NCBI RefSeq assembly: GCF_024679245.1
Contig: NC_090179.1
Span: 9,916,827 to 9,980,826 of the forward strand
Reading direction: 5' to 3'
Length of the DNA stretch: 64,000 nucleotides
From: Pseudorasbora parva
Taxonomy: Eukaryota; Chordata; Actinopteri; Cypriniformes; Gobionidae
This document shows, piece after piece, positions 57,401 to 64,000 of the stretch (positions are counted from its first letter, which is position 1; each line of letters opens with the position of its first letter). The position numbers and the translations under genes were made by a program. The notes under the pieces are model-generated. The model saw only the letters and a list, made by a program, of their open reading frames with translations, had not been told where the DNA came from and ran no database searches.

Positions 57401-60400
57401 GCCCTTTTTGAAAATTAATCAAAAGTGCCCCTCTCAACAATCATCGATAATATTGTGGCCAATAAAACAGAATTGGAATTATAATTAATATAACAACATC
57501 TACAAACCAGTAACAAATGGCGGAATAGTCCCGTTTATCTTTTACGTATCTGTCAGTCTGAAATGTCGTTGCCATAACGCGTCGCTATGGGCGGTGTGTG
57601 TTTCGCTTGACTGTTCATTCTGAACACTGCGTCCTCTCTAGTTTTTTATTTATTTTTGTTGTAATTATTATGCTGATTGTAAAAGTAAAATACAATAAGT
57701 TTGTATCTGTAATTGTGAACCAGATGGGTCACTCACAATTTTTTAAACCTATTTCATCATTAATCAAAGCTATTATTATAAATGTAGGCTGTCAATAAGG
57801 AGGAAAGAGGGGCAGTGTCTCTTCAAAAAACCAGAAAGAGACAATACATAATATTACAAAAATAAATCAACGTAAATGTATATAAAACATTATAAAAACG
57901 CATGTTTGTTATATACTTCTTAATGTAAAGTAACACTGTCCAACAGCGACACCCGCAGGTGAAGTTAGCGAGTTTCCTGAGCCCATTAAATTAACAGACC
58001 TGCCAAAGTCACGCTATGATTGGATGTTGGAGAACATAGCGTGGCATGGGGACGTGATGACGTGCCATAATCTATCTATGTTCTGTAACATGTAAAATGG
58101 GAACATGAATGGAGTACTCTAAAAGAAACTCATGTAAACACCTTAATCAGAATATTGTCTTATTTAGAATAAGGTCAATAATTAGATTACTGCTGTCCAT
58201 GTAAACGTAGTCAATGATGGCCTTCTGGACAGGGTCGGGTCGGCAGTCTTACCCATGATTGTGGTTTGAGTAATGAACCAGGCTGGGAGTTTTTAAAAGC
58301 CTCAGGAATCTTTTGCAGGTGTTTAGAGTTAATTAGTTGATTCAGATGATTAGGTTAATAGCTCGTTTAGAGAACCTTTTCATGATATGCTAATTTTTTG
58401 AGACATTTTGGGTTTTCATGAGCTGTATGCAAAAATCATCAGTATTAAAACAATAAAAGACCTGAAATATTTCAGTTGGAGTGCAATGAATCCAAAATAT
58501 ATGAAAGTTTAATTTTTATCATTAAACTATGGAAAATAATGAACTTTATCACAATATGCTAATGTTTTGAGAAGGACCTGTATAAGCTTTCCATTGATGA
58601 ATATTATTATTATTTGTTTATTTACTGTAGGAAATTTACTAAATATCTTCATGGAACATGATCTTTACTTAATATCCTGAGGATTTTTGGCATAAAAGAA
58701 AAATGGATAATTTTGACCTATACAATTTATTGTTGGCTATTGCCACAAATATGCTCGTGAGACTTATGACTGGTTTTGTGGTCCAGGGTCACAAATATGT
58801 GCCAAATCACCTCTCATACCTGCAGTAGAGATCAGTGAAACTGTTCAGTCTGTCACTCTTACATGGGAACATTAATGCTATTTGGGAAGAAGGGGTCAGG
58901 CTCAGGGTACATCACTTCCCATTAGCCTGTGCTTTGACCTTTAACCCATGCCAGGACGTCATTCAGAGAGAATGGAGTAAAGGAAGGCCAAAACATTCTT
59001 GTCTAGTTTTGAGATGCCACCAGTAATTTGGAAGAGTGACAGGTTTTAATGTGTGTGTAAGAGTGTGTATATTAGATTCTTTGGAAGGAAATAGGCAAGC
59101 ATGGTAGACTTGATGAGGGGCCACTGTTTAGTCATGGTTCTGGCTTAGTGCTCTCTCCACTCAACCCTGTTTTATGTCACATTGACCCTTTAACCCCTGT
59201 AACAGGAAGTCAGTATTTCAGTATTTGTTTTGCTAATTAAAGTTAGCAAAATTTTACACACAAAAAATAAATAGATCTTTTAGAATCATTATTAACTCTT
59301 TCCCCGCCAGTGTTGTATTGAAAAGGGTTGCTGAACAAACACTATATTGCCAAAAGTATTGGGACGCCCCTCCAAATAATTGAATTCAGGTATTCCAATC
59401 ACTTCCATGGCCACATGTGTCTAAAATCAAGAACTAGAGATGCAGACACTTCTACAAACATTTATGACAGGATGGGTCGCTCTCAGGAGCTCAGTGAACT
59501 CAAGCGTGGTACCGTGATAGGTAGTGCTGGTGAGATGAAGCCTCATGAAGCATTGAAGCTTTTTTTAATCCAAATTGTTCACAAACGGGCTTTTTTCTCG
59601 AGGCTTCATTTGCTCACAATACCGCCTGGTGGTCAAAGAGTGTAAAACGGATACATTACAGATGACCATGATGTGATCTGTGATGCACTGTGTTTTGCAT
59701 CAGTTAAGGCTTAGATATAACAGTGAAGAAAAGAAAAATAAATTTCCACATAGACTAATCTATTTAAATTAATATAATGTGTATTTTCTGGTGGTATATT
59801 ATGATTGTATAACATAACTGTGTAATTAACCTATTGGCTTGAAATGAATGGGCTATCAAATGTGTGTAAATCAATTATCTGGACATGGGCAGGAGGGGCA
59901 ATATTATTATTACTATACAACTGGAAATTAGCTGGGTTTAACTGGGAAGAGGGCAAGATCTGAACCGCTTTCTGAACCAGTCAGGCTTTAAGCGAGGCTT
60001 CGGACGTCATTGAGGACGTCATTGGTCTAAACCAGGGGTCCCTAGACTCGGTCCTGGAGGGCCGCTGTCCTGCAGAGTTTAGCTCTAACCCCAATCAAAC
60101 ACACCTGAAACAGCTATTCAATGCCTTGATAGGATCTAGTAAGACATTAGCTGTTTCAGGTGTGCTTGATTGGGGTTGGAGCTAAATTCTGCAGGACAAC
60201 GGTCCTTCAGGACCGAGTCTGGGGACCCCTGGTCTAAACAATACGAGCCTCAATATGCGCTTCACTTAAAGTTCCCGGGATTTCTCGACACATGCTCCGA
60301 AGCCTCGGCACAGAGCGTAACATCACTAGTGATAGGTTTCCGTCTGTGCAATAAGTCCATTCGTGAAATTTCCTAACTACTAAATATTCTACGGTCAACT

Positions 60401-60719
60401 GTTAGTGGTGTTATAACAAAATGGAAGCAATTGGGAACAACAGCAACTCAGCCACGAAGTGGTTGGCCACTTAATATTACTGAGCGGGTCAGCGCATGTT
60501 AACATCAAAAAAAGAACAATGTTAAGATAAAACAGTTTGTCTGTTAAATGCCTTACATGTGCATCCTTACATCCCACACAAACAGGTTCTTCTAATGCAT
60601 TTTCTCTTTCTTTTTTCTTTTATTCTTAGATCTATGCTCAGTACGAGTCAAACAGAGCTGGATTCATCGAGCTGGCGGTGCAAAACTATGAACAGACTAA
60701 AGCACTGAGCTCGGTTTAA
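48286..60719 (+). CDS. Mitochondrial ribosomal protein S22 (mS22), eight coding exons
   Basis: Encodes a 340-residue structural protein of the small mitoribosomal subunit, needed for translation of mitochondrial mRNAs in the matrix; it is a mitochondrion-specific subunit with no bacterial counterpart. Joined exons are 48286-48412, 49077-49234, 49423-49587, 49837-49980, 50064-50147, 52675-52820, 55202-55310 and 60630-60719. All introns are GT-AG and the phases agree (1,023 nt with stop). The start is the first ATG in a good context; residues 1-40 are Arg-rich without acidic clusters, fitting a mitochondrial presequence. Recognised by blocks shared with human MRPS22 (360 residues): [59 protein letters not shown] and RIDGLL. 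No stop or frameshift is seen. Introns 5-7 are large and full of transposons. Confidence 0.96.
49077..49234 (+). CDS. mrps22 coding exon 2
   Basis: Acceptor after a long pyrimidine tract (TCGTCGTCCAG). Codes for residues 43-95, including [20 protein letters not shown] and [14 protein letters not shown]. Donor GTGAGA. Confidence 0.93.
49423..49587 (+). CDS. mrps22 coding exon 3
   Basis: Residues 96-150, with [18 protein letters not shown] and [13 protein letters not shown], the most conserved early blocks of the family. Donor GTAAGA. Confidence 0.95.
49837..49980 (+). CDS. mrps22 coding exon 4
   Basis: Residues 151-198, with [20 protein letters not shown] and [10 protein letters not shown]. 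Acceptor CCCAAAG has a weak pyrimidine tract; donor GTATGA is also weak, but the family alignment fixes both. Confidence 0.95.
50064..50147 (+). CDS. mrps22 coding exon 5
   Basis: Residues 199-226 ([20 protein letters not shown] and on). The preceding intron is only 83 bp. Donor GTGAGT. Confidence 0.93.
50248..50335. mobile_element. GGTAACACTTTA-type MITE fragment in mrps22 intron 5
   Basis: GGCAACACTTTATTTTAATG followed by about 65 bp of similar body, cut off where the next element begins. Confidence 0.5.
50336..50965. mobile_element. Probable hAT-type non-autonomous element in intron 5
   Basis: Starts TGTTGTGGAAAGTTAATTTG with AAAGTAATGCATTGCAATAT. The right side has an inverted AAAAGTAACTTGTTACTTTT near 50,929. 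A related stub (TGTTGGGGGTAACGAGTTAC) occurs at 55,961. Boundaries are uncertain. Confidence 0.5.
51272..52557. mobile_element. TIR element, 1,286 bp, in mrps22 intron 5
   Basis: Left end CAGTGGCCCTCATTTATCAA and right end, in reverse, CATTGGCCCTCATTTATCAA, flanked by TA on both sides (51,270-51,271 and 52,558-52,559). Subterminal GCGTACAC-type motifs repeat at both ends. It contains a nested palindrome at 52,157-52,277. No transposase; superfamily uncertain. Confidence 0.8.
52157..52277. mobile_element. 121-bp palindromic MITE nested in the previous element
   Basis: Arms GGGCGCGTCTCAATCATCTC and GAGATGATTGAGCGCGCCC are inverted, and inner parts (AGTCAGAGCACTGATCAGGG; CAGTGCCCTGACTAG) also pair. 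GAT flanks both sides. Confidence 0.75.
52675..52820 (+). CDS. mrps22 coding exon 6
   Basis: Residues 227-274 and two bases of codon 275, including [20 protein letters not shown] and [13 protein letters not shown]. Donor GTGAGT. Preceded by a 2.5-kb intron with several transposons. Confidence 0.95.
53036..53290. mobile_element. Repeat fragment in mrps22 intron 6
   Basis: CCGTTCTTCATACCTAAATA and AGATAATTTGACAGATCCCA are typical of an end of a dispersed fish DNA element; an inner GTTATCTGAGATCACTG is partly complementary. Only one end is recognised. Confidence 0.45.
54251..55005. mobile_element. TTAA-type element(s) in mrps22 intron 6
   Basis: TTAAAGCTGCAGTCCGTATT at 54,251 and, in reverse, TTAAAGGGTTACTTCAGCGA ending at 55,005. 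The ends differ, so two TTAA-type elements may be joined or overlapped here. No transposase. Confidence 0.5.
55202..55310 (+). CDS. mrps22 coding exon 7
   Basis: Completes codon 275 (Leu) and codes to residue 311, including [17 protein letters not shown]. Acceptor CATGTTTACAG, donor GTGAAC. The human protein has the similar LVQLYHVLHPDGQSAQ. Confidence 0.93.
55311..56026. other. mrps22 intron 7, left part
   Basis: AT-rich intronic sequence, with an element stub TGTTGGGGGTAACGAGTTAC at about 55,961. Nothing else is recognised. Confidence 0.5.
56152..58256 (-). pseudogene. Tc1-like transposase, interrupted and inactive (element B)
   Basis: The start codon is at 58,256 on the minus strand; 13 codons later the gene is interrupted by the insert at 57,081-58,210. 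It then continues with [20 protein letters not shown] (56,711-56,983), shifts frame near 56,790, and runs as a 223-codon frame to 56,152. In that frame [12 protein letters not shown] (second Asp) and [11 protein letters not shown] (acidic third residue) are kept, but the first catalytic Asp is Asn (FSNESKF, codon at 56,713-56,715). A frameshift, an insertion and a lost catalytic residue make it certainly inactive. Confidence 0.9.
57081..58210. mobile_element. Harbinger-like non-autonomous element inside Tc1 element B
   Basis: Ends CTACGTTTACATGGACA (from 57,085) and TGTCCATGTAAACGTAG (to 58,210) are perfect 17-bp inverted repeats. TCA lies at 57,078-57,080 and again at 58,211-58,213; removing 57,081-58,213 restores the expected Tc1 coding line GAGGGTGTCAATGATGGCC. 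A 3-bp TNA duplication fits PIF/Harbinger. The insert has subterminal TAATCTGATTAAG-type repeats and no recognised gene. Confidence 0.8.
58583..59338. other. mrps22 intron 7, middle part
   Basis: Ordinary intronic DNA; no repeat or exon recognised. Confidence 0.5.
59522..60328. mobile_element. hAT-like non-autonomous element, 807 bp
   Basis: Flanked by a perfect 8-bp duplication GTGATAGG (59,514-59,521 and 60,329-60,336), the mark of hAT insertion. Ends TAGTGCTGGT and, in reverse, TAGTGATGTT. Subterminal AGATGAAGCCTCATGAAGC and its partners near both ends repeat a GAGGCTTC motif. No transposase. Contains the MITE at 60,033-60,231. Confidence 0.88.
60033..60231. mobile_element. Palindromic hAT MITE, 199 bp, complete
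   Basis: Perfect 8-bp duplication GTCTAAAC at 60,025-60,032 and 60,232-60,239. Ends CAGGGGTCCCTAGACTCGGT and, in reverse, CAGGGGTCCCCAGACTCGGT differ at one base. Arms pair along nearly the whole length (AACCCCAATCAAACACACCT; AGGTGTGCTTGATTGGGGTT). This is the intact form of the relics at 19,596 and 20,041. Confidence 0.9.
60630..60719 (+). CDS. mrps22 coding exon 8 (terminal)
   Basis: Residues 312-340 and TAA stop at 60,717-60,719, with [20 protein letters not shown]. Acceptor follows a long T/C tract (TTTTATTCTTAG). Separated from exon 7 by a 5.3-kb intron. Confidence 0.94.
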   Translation: MYAQYESNRAGFIELAVQNYEQTKALSSV

Positions 60720-60855
60720 ATACATTAAAATGTTAAATTTTGGAAAACCAACAACTATCATCAATGGAAGTATCTGTCATATTGTTCAAATGTTCATGTC
60801 AAGTTTTGAAACTTACTTATTCTGTACATAATAAAGAAATCTTTGTGTATAATGT
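60720..60855 (+). terminator. mrps22 3' UTR and polyadenylation signal
   Basis: A canonical AATAAA lies at 60,830-60,835, 111 bp after the stop codon, followed by a GT-rich stretch (CTTTGTGTATAATGTC) that fits a downstream element. Confidence 0.8.
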
Positions 60856-61158
60856 CTCAGTTTCTTTATTTAAAATCACCCAAGTTTCTTTCACATTTTC
60901 CCAAGTTTACCAAATGTAAAGATCAGAATAGTTCTCTCAGAAAAGCACAATGGCCCACCTCAAGTACACAAATATACATATTTAATGCGGTTAATGCAGC
61001 ATAAGTTTTTTTCTGACATCCTTTGGCTCTACTACTGTATCATCGCTGTATCATTCATTCAAGCACTATTAAACCATTCAAGCGGTTCCAGCAGCCATTC
61101 ATTTTTAGTGGAGGCTATTTCGATTTCGTGGGGTCGATTTCCGGTGACCCGAGTGACA

Positions 61159-61230
61159 ATGTCCAGCGACGTGAAGTTGAGATCTGTTCAACTTTATGCA
61201 AATGACCAGCGAGTCCATCAAACAACTATG
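61159..61230 (+). CDS. Candidate first coding exon of an unidentified gene
   Basis: ATG at 61,159 (A at -3) opens 24 codons, MSSDVKLRSVQLYANDQRVH and on, ending exactly at a strong donor GTAAGT (61,231). The 50 bp upstream are GC-richer than the surroundings. It lies 440 bp after the mrps22 stop on the same strand. I do not recognise the peptide and see no second exon in the window, so this rests on start and donor signals only. It could be chance. Confidence 0.35.
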
Positions 61231-61537
61231 GTAAGTTAGATCGGTAAATAAACAGTGAGTTATGTCGTCATCTCAAGTCAGATAAATCCTAACACAAGAG
61301 ACTCAGAGGACCTAGATATCAGAGGTCTAGTTTCAAATATAATTCCTTTGAAATGTGTGTGAAATCTAGTTTAAGTGATAAATCCCACTTGACATTTGTG
61401 CTCATACTGGCCACAAGGGCACCATACAGACTTTAACAAAGGATTTGCTAATTTTCTATCGGAGTCTATTGTTTTTTGTCTTATTGCTACAGATTAAGTC
61501 CTAATTGTTGGCTCTAACTTTTCCTCTCGATTGACTC

Positions 61538-62299
61538 TAGCTCAAATTGCTAAAAAATGTAATGCTGCTTCTGAATGAAAGGTGTCAGAATGTATCGCAG
61601 TTTGTTGCATAAGGGGCTGCACAACTGCAGAGTGTCCGCACATGAGCAAACTGGACCATGGAGCAATGGAAGGTGGCCTGGTTCGAGGAGTCATGTTTTC
61701 TTTTACATCACGTGGATGGCCAAGGTGCGTGTGTTTTGCTTACCTGGGGAACACGTGGCACCAGGATGCACTATGTGAAGAAGGCAAGCTGGCAAAGGCA
61801 GTGTGATGTTTTGGGCAATGTTCTGCTGGGAAACCTTCCTTGAGTCCTGCCATCCATGTGGATGTTACTTTAAAGCGTACCACCTACCTAAGCATTGTTG
61901 CAGACCATGCACACCCTTTCATGGAACGGTATTCCCTGGTGGCTGTGGCCTCTTTCAGCAGGATAATGCTCCTGCCAAAAAGCAAAAAGGGTTCAGGAAT
62001 AGTTTGAGGAGCACAACAACAAGTTTGAGTTGTTGACTTGGCCTCCAAATTCCCCAGAACTCGATCTAATCAAGCATCTGCGGGATGTGCTGAACAAACA
62101 AGTCTGATCCATGGAGGCCCCACCTCGCAACTTACAGGACTTAAAGGGTCTGCTGCTGACATATTATGCCAGATACGATAGCACACCTTCAGGGGTTTAG
62201 TGGAGTCCATACCTTGACGAGTCAGGGCTGTTTTGGTAGCAAAAGGGGGACCAACACAATATTAGGAAGGTGATCATAATGTTATGACTAATCGGTGTA
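61538..62299 (+). mobile_element. Tc1-like relic A4 (3' half with terminal repeat)
   Basis: Begins inside the transposase (AGCTCAAATTGC) and runs to a terminal repeat ending TAATCGGTGTA at 62,299, matching the TIR of copy A3. It carries the half that copy A2 lacks. The 5' half and left TIR are missing. Confidence 0.85.
61575..62200 (+). pseudogene. Tc1-like transposase, broken (copy A4)
   Basis: Pieces in several frames: QGACVLLTWGTRGTRMHYVK region (61,658-61,843), then MFCWETF and GGCGLFQQDNAPAKKQK (61,803-62,036), which keeps the second catalytic Asp. A stop follows LSC at 62,034. The line that should encode the third acidic residue (about 62,036-62,100) is in another frame. Inactive. Confidence 0.83.
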
Positions 62300-62636
62300 C
62301 ATCATGTTCCCATTGTTCCCTGTCTAGCTTTGTTGTTTGTTAGTTACTGCTGTTTGGTGGAAAATGGCAGTGTTATAGATTATATGTTATATAATAGCGT
62401 GAGCATTTGTCTTATTCTAAGTGCATCTCACTATAATTTCTACTTTGAAGCACTTTCTGACAATTTAGGGGTTTGTTTTGTTTTGTTGCGAGCCGTGTGT
62501 TTGTATAACAATCGCTCCAGCGGCCGTGCTCAGCTCCACAACACTCGGTCCTGCTCTGCTTCATGCTACAGTAACGTTAATAACCGCATCCATCAACATG
62601 ATTTCTGCCAGAGTCCTATTTTCCACCGGCTGTGAG
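62300..62636. other. No gene recognised
   Basis: AT-rich sequence followed by a moderately GC-rich stretch; nothing recognised. Confidence 0.45.
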
Positions 62637-62858
62637 GTGAAGACTAGCCTAGAAATCTAGACGCACCCTAGCGGCAGCAAATCTAATCTGCCCGCGAGTG
62701 TCGTCTAGCAACTCTCAATACCCTTCTGAGCTGTAATCGCCTAACTCTTGCCGGACCAATCACATCGTGTATAGAGTCGGTGGGCGGGGCCATAATGACG
62801 ACGGCCGAGTTGCGTTTGCGTGCTTCTAGTAAACACAGAAGCTGGCGAACGGCGGTCT

Positions 62859-63011
62859 TTCGAATCAGCTTTGACTGCAACTCTGGAAGACTTGGAGTTA
62901 AGCTTTTCTCTGAGAAAAGAACAAAGAACGGCACTGAAGTCATTCTTAAAAAGGGAAGATGTGTTCGGAGTTTTGCTGACCGGATACGGCGAATGTTTAA
63001 TCTATCAACAA
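62859..63011 (+). pseudogene. RecQ-like helicase N-terminal fragment
   Basis: The frame reads LEDLELSFSLRKEQRTALKS, which resembles the Q-motif region of RecQ-type helicases, followed 12 residues later by LLTGYGECLIYQQ at the Walker A position. RecQ proteins have TG-x-GKS there, so the lysine that holds ATP phosphate is Glu and the next Ser is Cys. No further helicase motifs follow. The match is by motif order and spacing only. Confidence 0.6.
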
Positions 63012-63058
63012 GCTCTGTTTCACCTTCGTTGCTCTGGTTGGTGTAGTGCTATCCTATC

Positions 63059-63216
63059 CAGTGACGTAGCACCAAATTTTGGGCCCTGGGTACAAACCAG
63101 CTTGCTGGGCCCCCGTACCATGTATGTGTATGTATAGAAAACTGACTTCTAAGGGCCCCCCCTTCCTCGGACCCTGGTTACTCGGTACCCTTTATCCCCC
63201 CAGTCCCACGCCCCTG
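63059..63216. mobile_element. 158-bp hAT MITE nested in the helicase-bearing element
   Basis: Perfect 8-bp duplication ATCCTATC at 63,051-63,058 and 63,217-63,224. Ends CAGTGACGTAGCACC and, in reverse, CAGGGGCGTGGGACT. The interior is GC-rich with GGGCCC blocks. No coding capacity. Confidence 0.88.
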
Positions 63217-63379
63217 ATCCTATCGCGTGCAGAGGGAGTTTGAAAGACAACCGTTTATCCCGCCCCTCGGATTGAGCTGTCAATGGTGAGTTTCCAGACC
63301 AAACATCTTGATGTGGGTCTGGCTTGTCAGGCTAGGTGAAGACCACATGTCCCAAGATTCCACATGTCCCAAGATTCTG

Positions 63380-63465
63380 CACTCAAACTTGGCTTCATCA
63401 AACTACGCCTTTGTTTTGAATAGGCGCCATCTAGTGGATGGAAAAGTTACATAGTGTAGCTTTAA
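63380..63465 (-). mobile_element. End fragment of the AAAGCACAATATG-type TIR element
   Basis: In reverse it reads TTAAAGCTACACTATGTAAC then TATTCAAAACAAAGGCGTAG, matching the left end of the element at 14,286 (CTTATTCAAAACAAAGGCG). Confidence 0.65.
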
Positions 63466-64000
63466 TTTTTATAAACTGTTATGATCATAGACTGCAAAAA
63501 AAATATGGACGTAGTGTCTGTCACCCATAGGATTTCAATGTGCCGTTCTGAAGCATTAAGTAGAGACGAGCTGGCCGTTGCCATCTTGGCATCGCGCTTG
63601 CATAACAGAAAATGGGCAAAGATGTGGGCGGAGCTTAGGTGATGTGATGACTAACAGACAGCAGATAAATGGCTATGTACCTGTCCCTCAAAGTGGCCAC
63701 GCCCTTAATTATGCAGAACTTTAGGGCTTTATATTATGTAAACGAATGAGTTACAAAAAAATGCACCCCCTCACAGTTGTCATGAAGGGAAAAATTAGCC
63801 GTATAGACTAAAACCACAATTTTTTTCCAGGCTTTAAACATGTTTTTTTTTTTCTGCTGGAAAGTTGGGCATTTTAACATGGGGCTCAGTGAGATTCCTT
63901 CTGGAGCCTGTCCCTAGCGGCCAGTCGATGAATTCCAATTTAAGTTACTTCCATATTGGCTTCAACAGAAACTGAGGGAAGGTTTCCACTTGGTTATGAT
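63466..64000. repeat. Degenerate dispersed repeat to the window end
   Basis: ATCATAGACTGCAAAAAAAA and ATATGGACGTAGTGTCTGTC, shared in part with 34,425-34,460. No gene recognised. Confidence 0.5.

Larger units (their letters stand above)
56027..58582 (-). mobile_element. Tc1-like element B, split by a Harbinger-like insert
   Basis: Right end CAGGTCCTTCTCAAAACATT (reverse of 58,560-58,579) with TA at 58,581. An inner repeat AAACCCAAAATGTCTCAAAA (reverse, near 58,410) is matched on the left by CATGAAAACCCCAAATTCCT (56,035). The left outer end seems to be missing. It carries a transposase pseudogene on the minus strand and a 1.1-kb insert at 57,081-58,210. Confidence 0.85.
59340..60505 (+). mobile_element. 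Tc1-like relic C, split by a hAT-like element
   Basis: Starts CACTATATTGCCAAAAGTAT, a known type of fish Tc1 terminal repeat, continues to a start codon at 59,472 ([17 protein letters not shown]), is interrupted at 59,522-60,328, and resumes at CTGTGCAATAAGTCCATTCG to about 60,505. The resumed part reads in one frame as [24 protein letters not shown] helix-turn-helix sequence with stops. The rest of the transposase and the right terminal repeat are absent. Confidence 0.8.
62645..63335 (+). mobile_element. Non-autonomous element carrying a helicase fragment
   Basis: GTGAAGAC occurs on both sides (62,637-62,644 and 63,336-63,343), a 7-8-bp target duplication. Ends (C)TAGCCTAGAAATCTAGAC and, in reverse, CTAGCCTGACAAGCCAGACC are imperfect inverted repeats. 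The interior holds a piece resembling a RecQ-like helicase and is interrupted by a hAT MITE. An 8-bp duplication fits hAT or P superfamilies; I cannot decide. Confidence 0.75.

Noticed and set aside
62683..62943. 86-codon minus-strand frame with Arg-rich C-terminus
   Set aside because: It is antisense to the helicase-like frame inside the mobile element and shows no independent support.

Overview
The window looks like vertebrate nuclear DNA from a teleost, most probably a cyprinid such as a carp, goldfish or Danio relative. The reasons are one intron-containing mitochondrial ribosomal protein gene with GT-AG introns, very dense CA/GT, AT and GA microsatellites, and many families of short DNA transposons of the kinds common in fish (Tc1 relics, hAT, Harbinger-like and TTAA-flanked elements). 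There is no bacterial gene organisation, CRISPR array or operon. Species is inferred from repeat content only. Layout: 1-3,374 is a macrosatellite, two tandem copies of a G-rich minisatellite, a spacer, a 39/30-bp VNTR and one arm of a TTAA-type element, closed by the opposite arm. A second, intact TTAA-flanked foldback element follows (3,506-4,151). Positions 5,331-12,671 hold two head-to-tail copies of a 3.5-3.8 kb dispersed repeat full of CA and AT tracts, then a small foldback element. Positions 13.5-15.2 kb are a cluster of long microsatellites around a TIR element containing a tRNA-derived SINE. From 17 to 48 kb the DNA is intergenic or lies in introns of an unseen gene: nested elements at 17.3-18.7 and 26.8-27.4 kb, Tc1 relics at 22.8, 39.8 and 46.7 kb, a Harbinger-like element at 35.5 kb, a Gypsy reverse transcriptase scrap at 36.4 kb, and several modules tied to CA tracts. 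The one confident protein-coding gene is mrps22 (small mitoribosomal subunit protein mS22), plus strand, eight coding exons from 48,286 to 60,719, encoding 340 residues. All seven introns keep the reading frame. Just upstream lie a perfect CRE (TGACGTCA), a ZNF143-like motif and a YY1-like motif over the start codon; an AATAAA lies about 110 bp after the stop. Introns 5, 6 and 7 have grown to 2.5, 2.4 and 5.3 kb, apparently largely by transposon insertion; intron 7 holds a Tc1 copy split by a Harbinger-like element and another Tc1 relic split by a hAT-like element that itself holds a hAT MITE. After mrps22 there is one candidate first coding exon of an unidentified gene (61,159-61,230), a Tc1 half-element, and a mobile element carrying a fragment of a RecQ-like helicase, itself interrupted by a hAT MITE with a perfect 8-bp target duplication. 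No complete, undamaged transposase or retroelement gene was found. The most unusual structures are the macrosatellite inside a transposon, the helicase-bearing element, the multi-level nests with recoverable target sites, and a near-perfect 30-bp hairpin at 29.5 kb.
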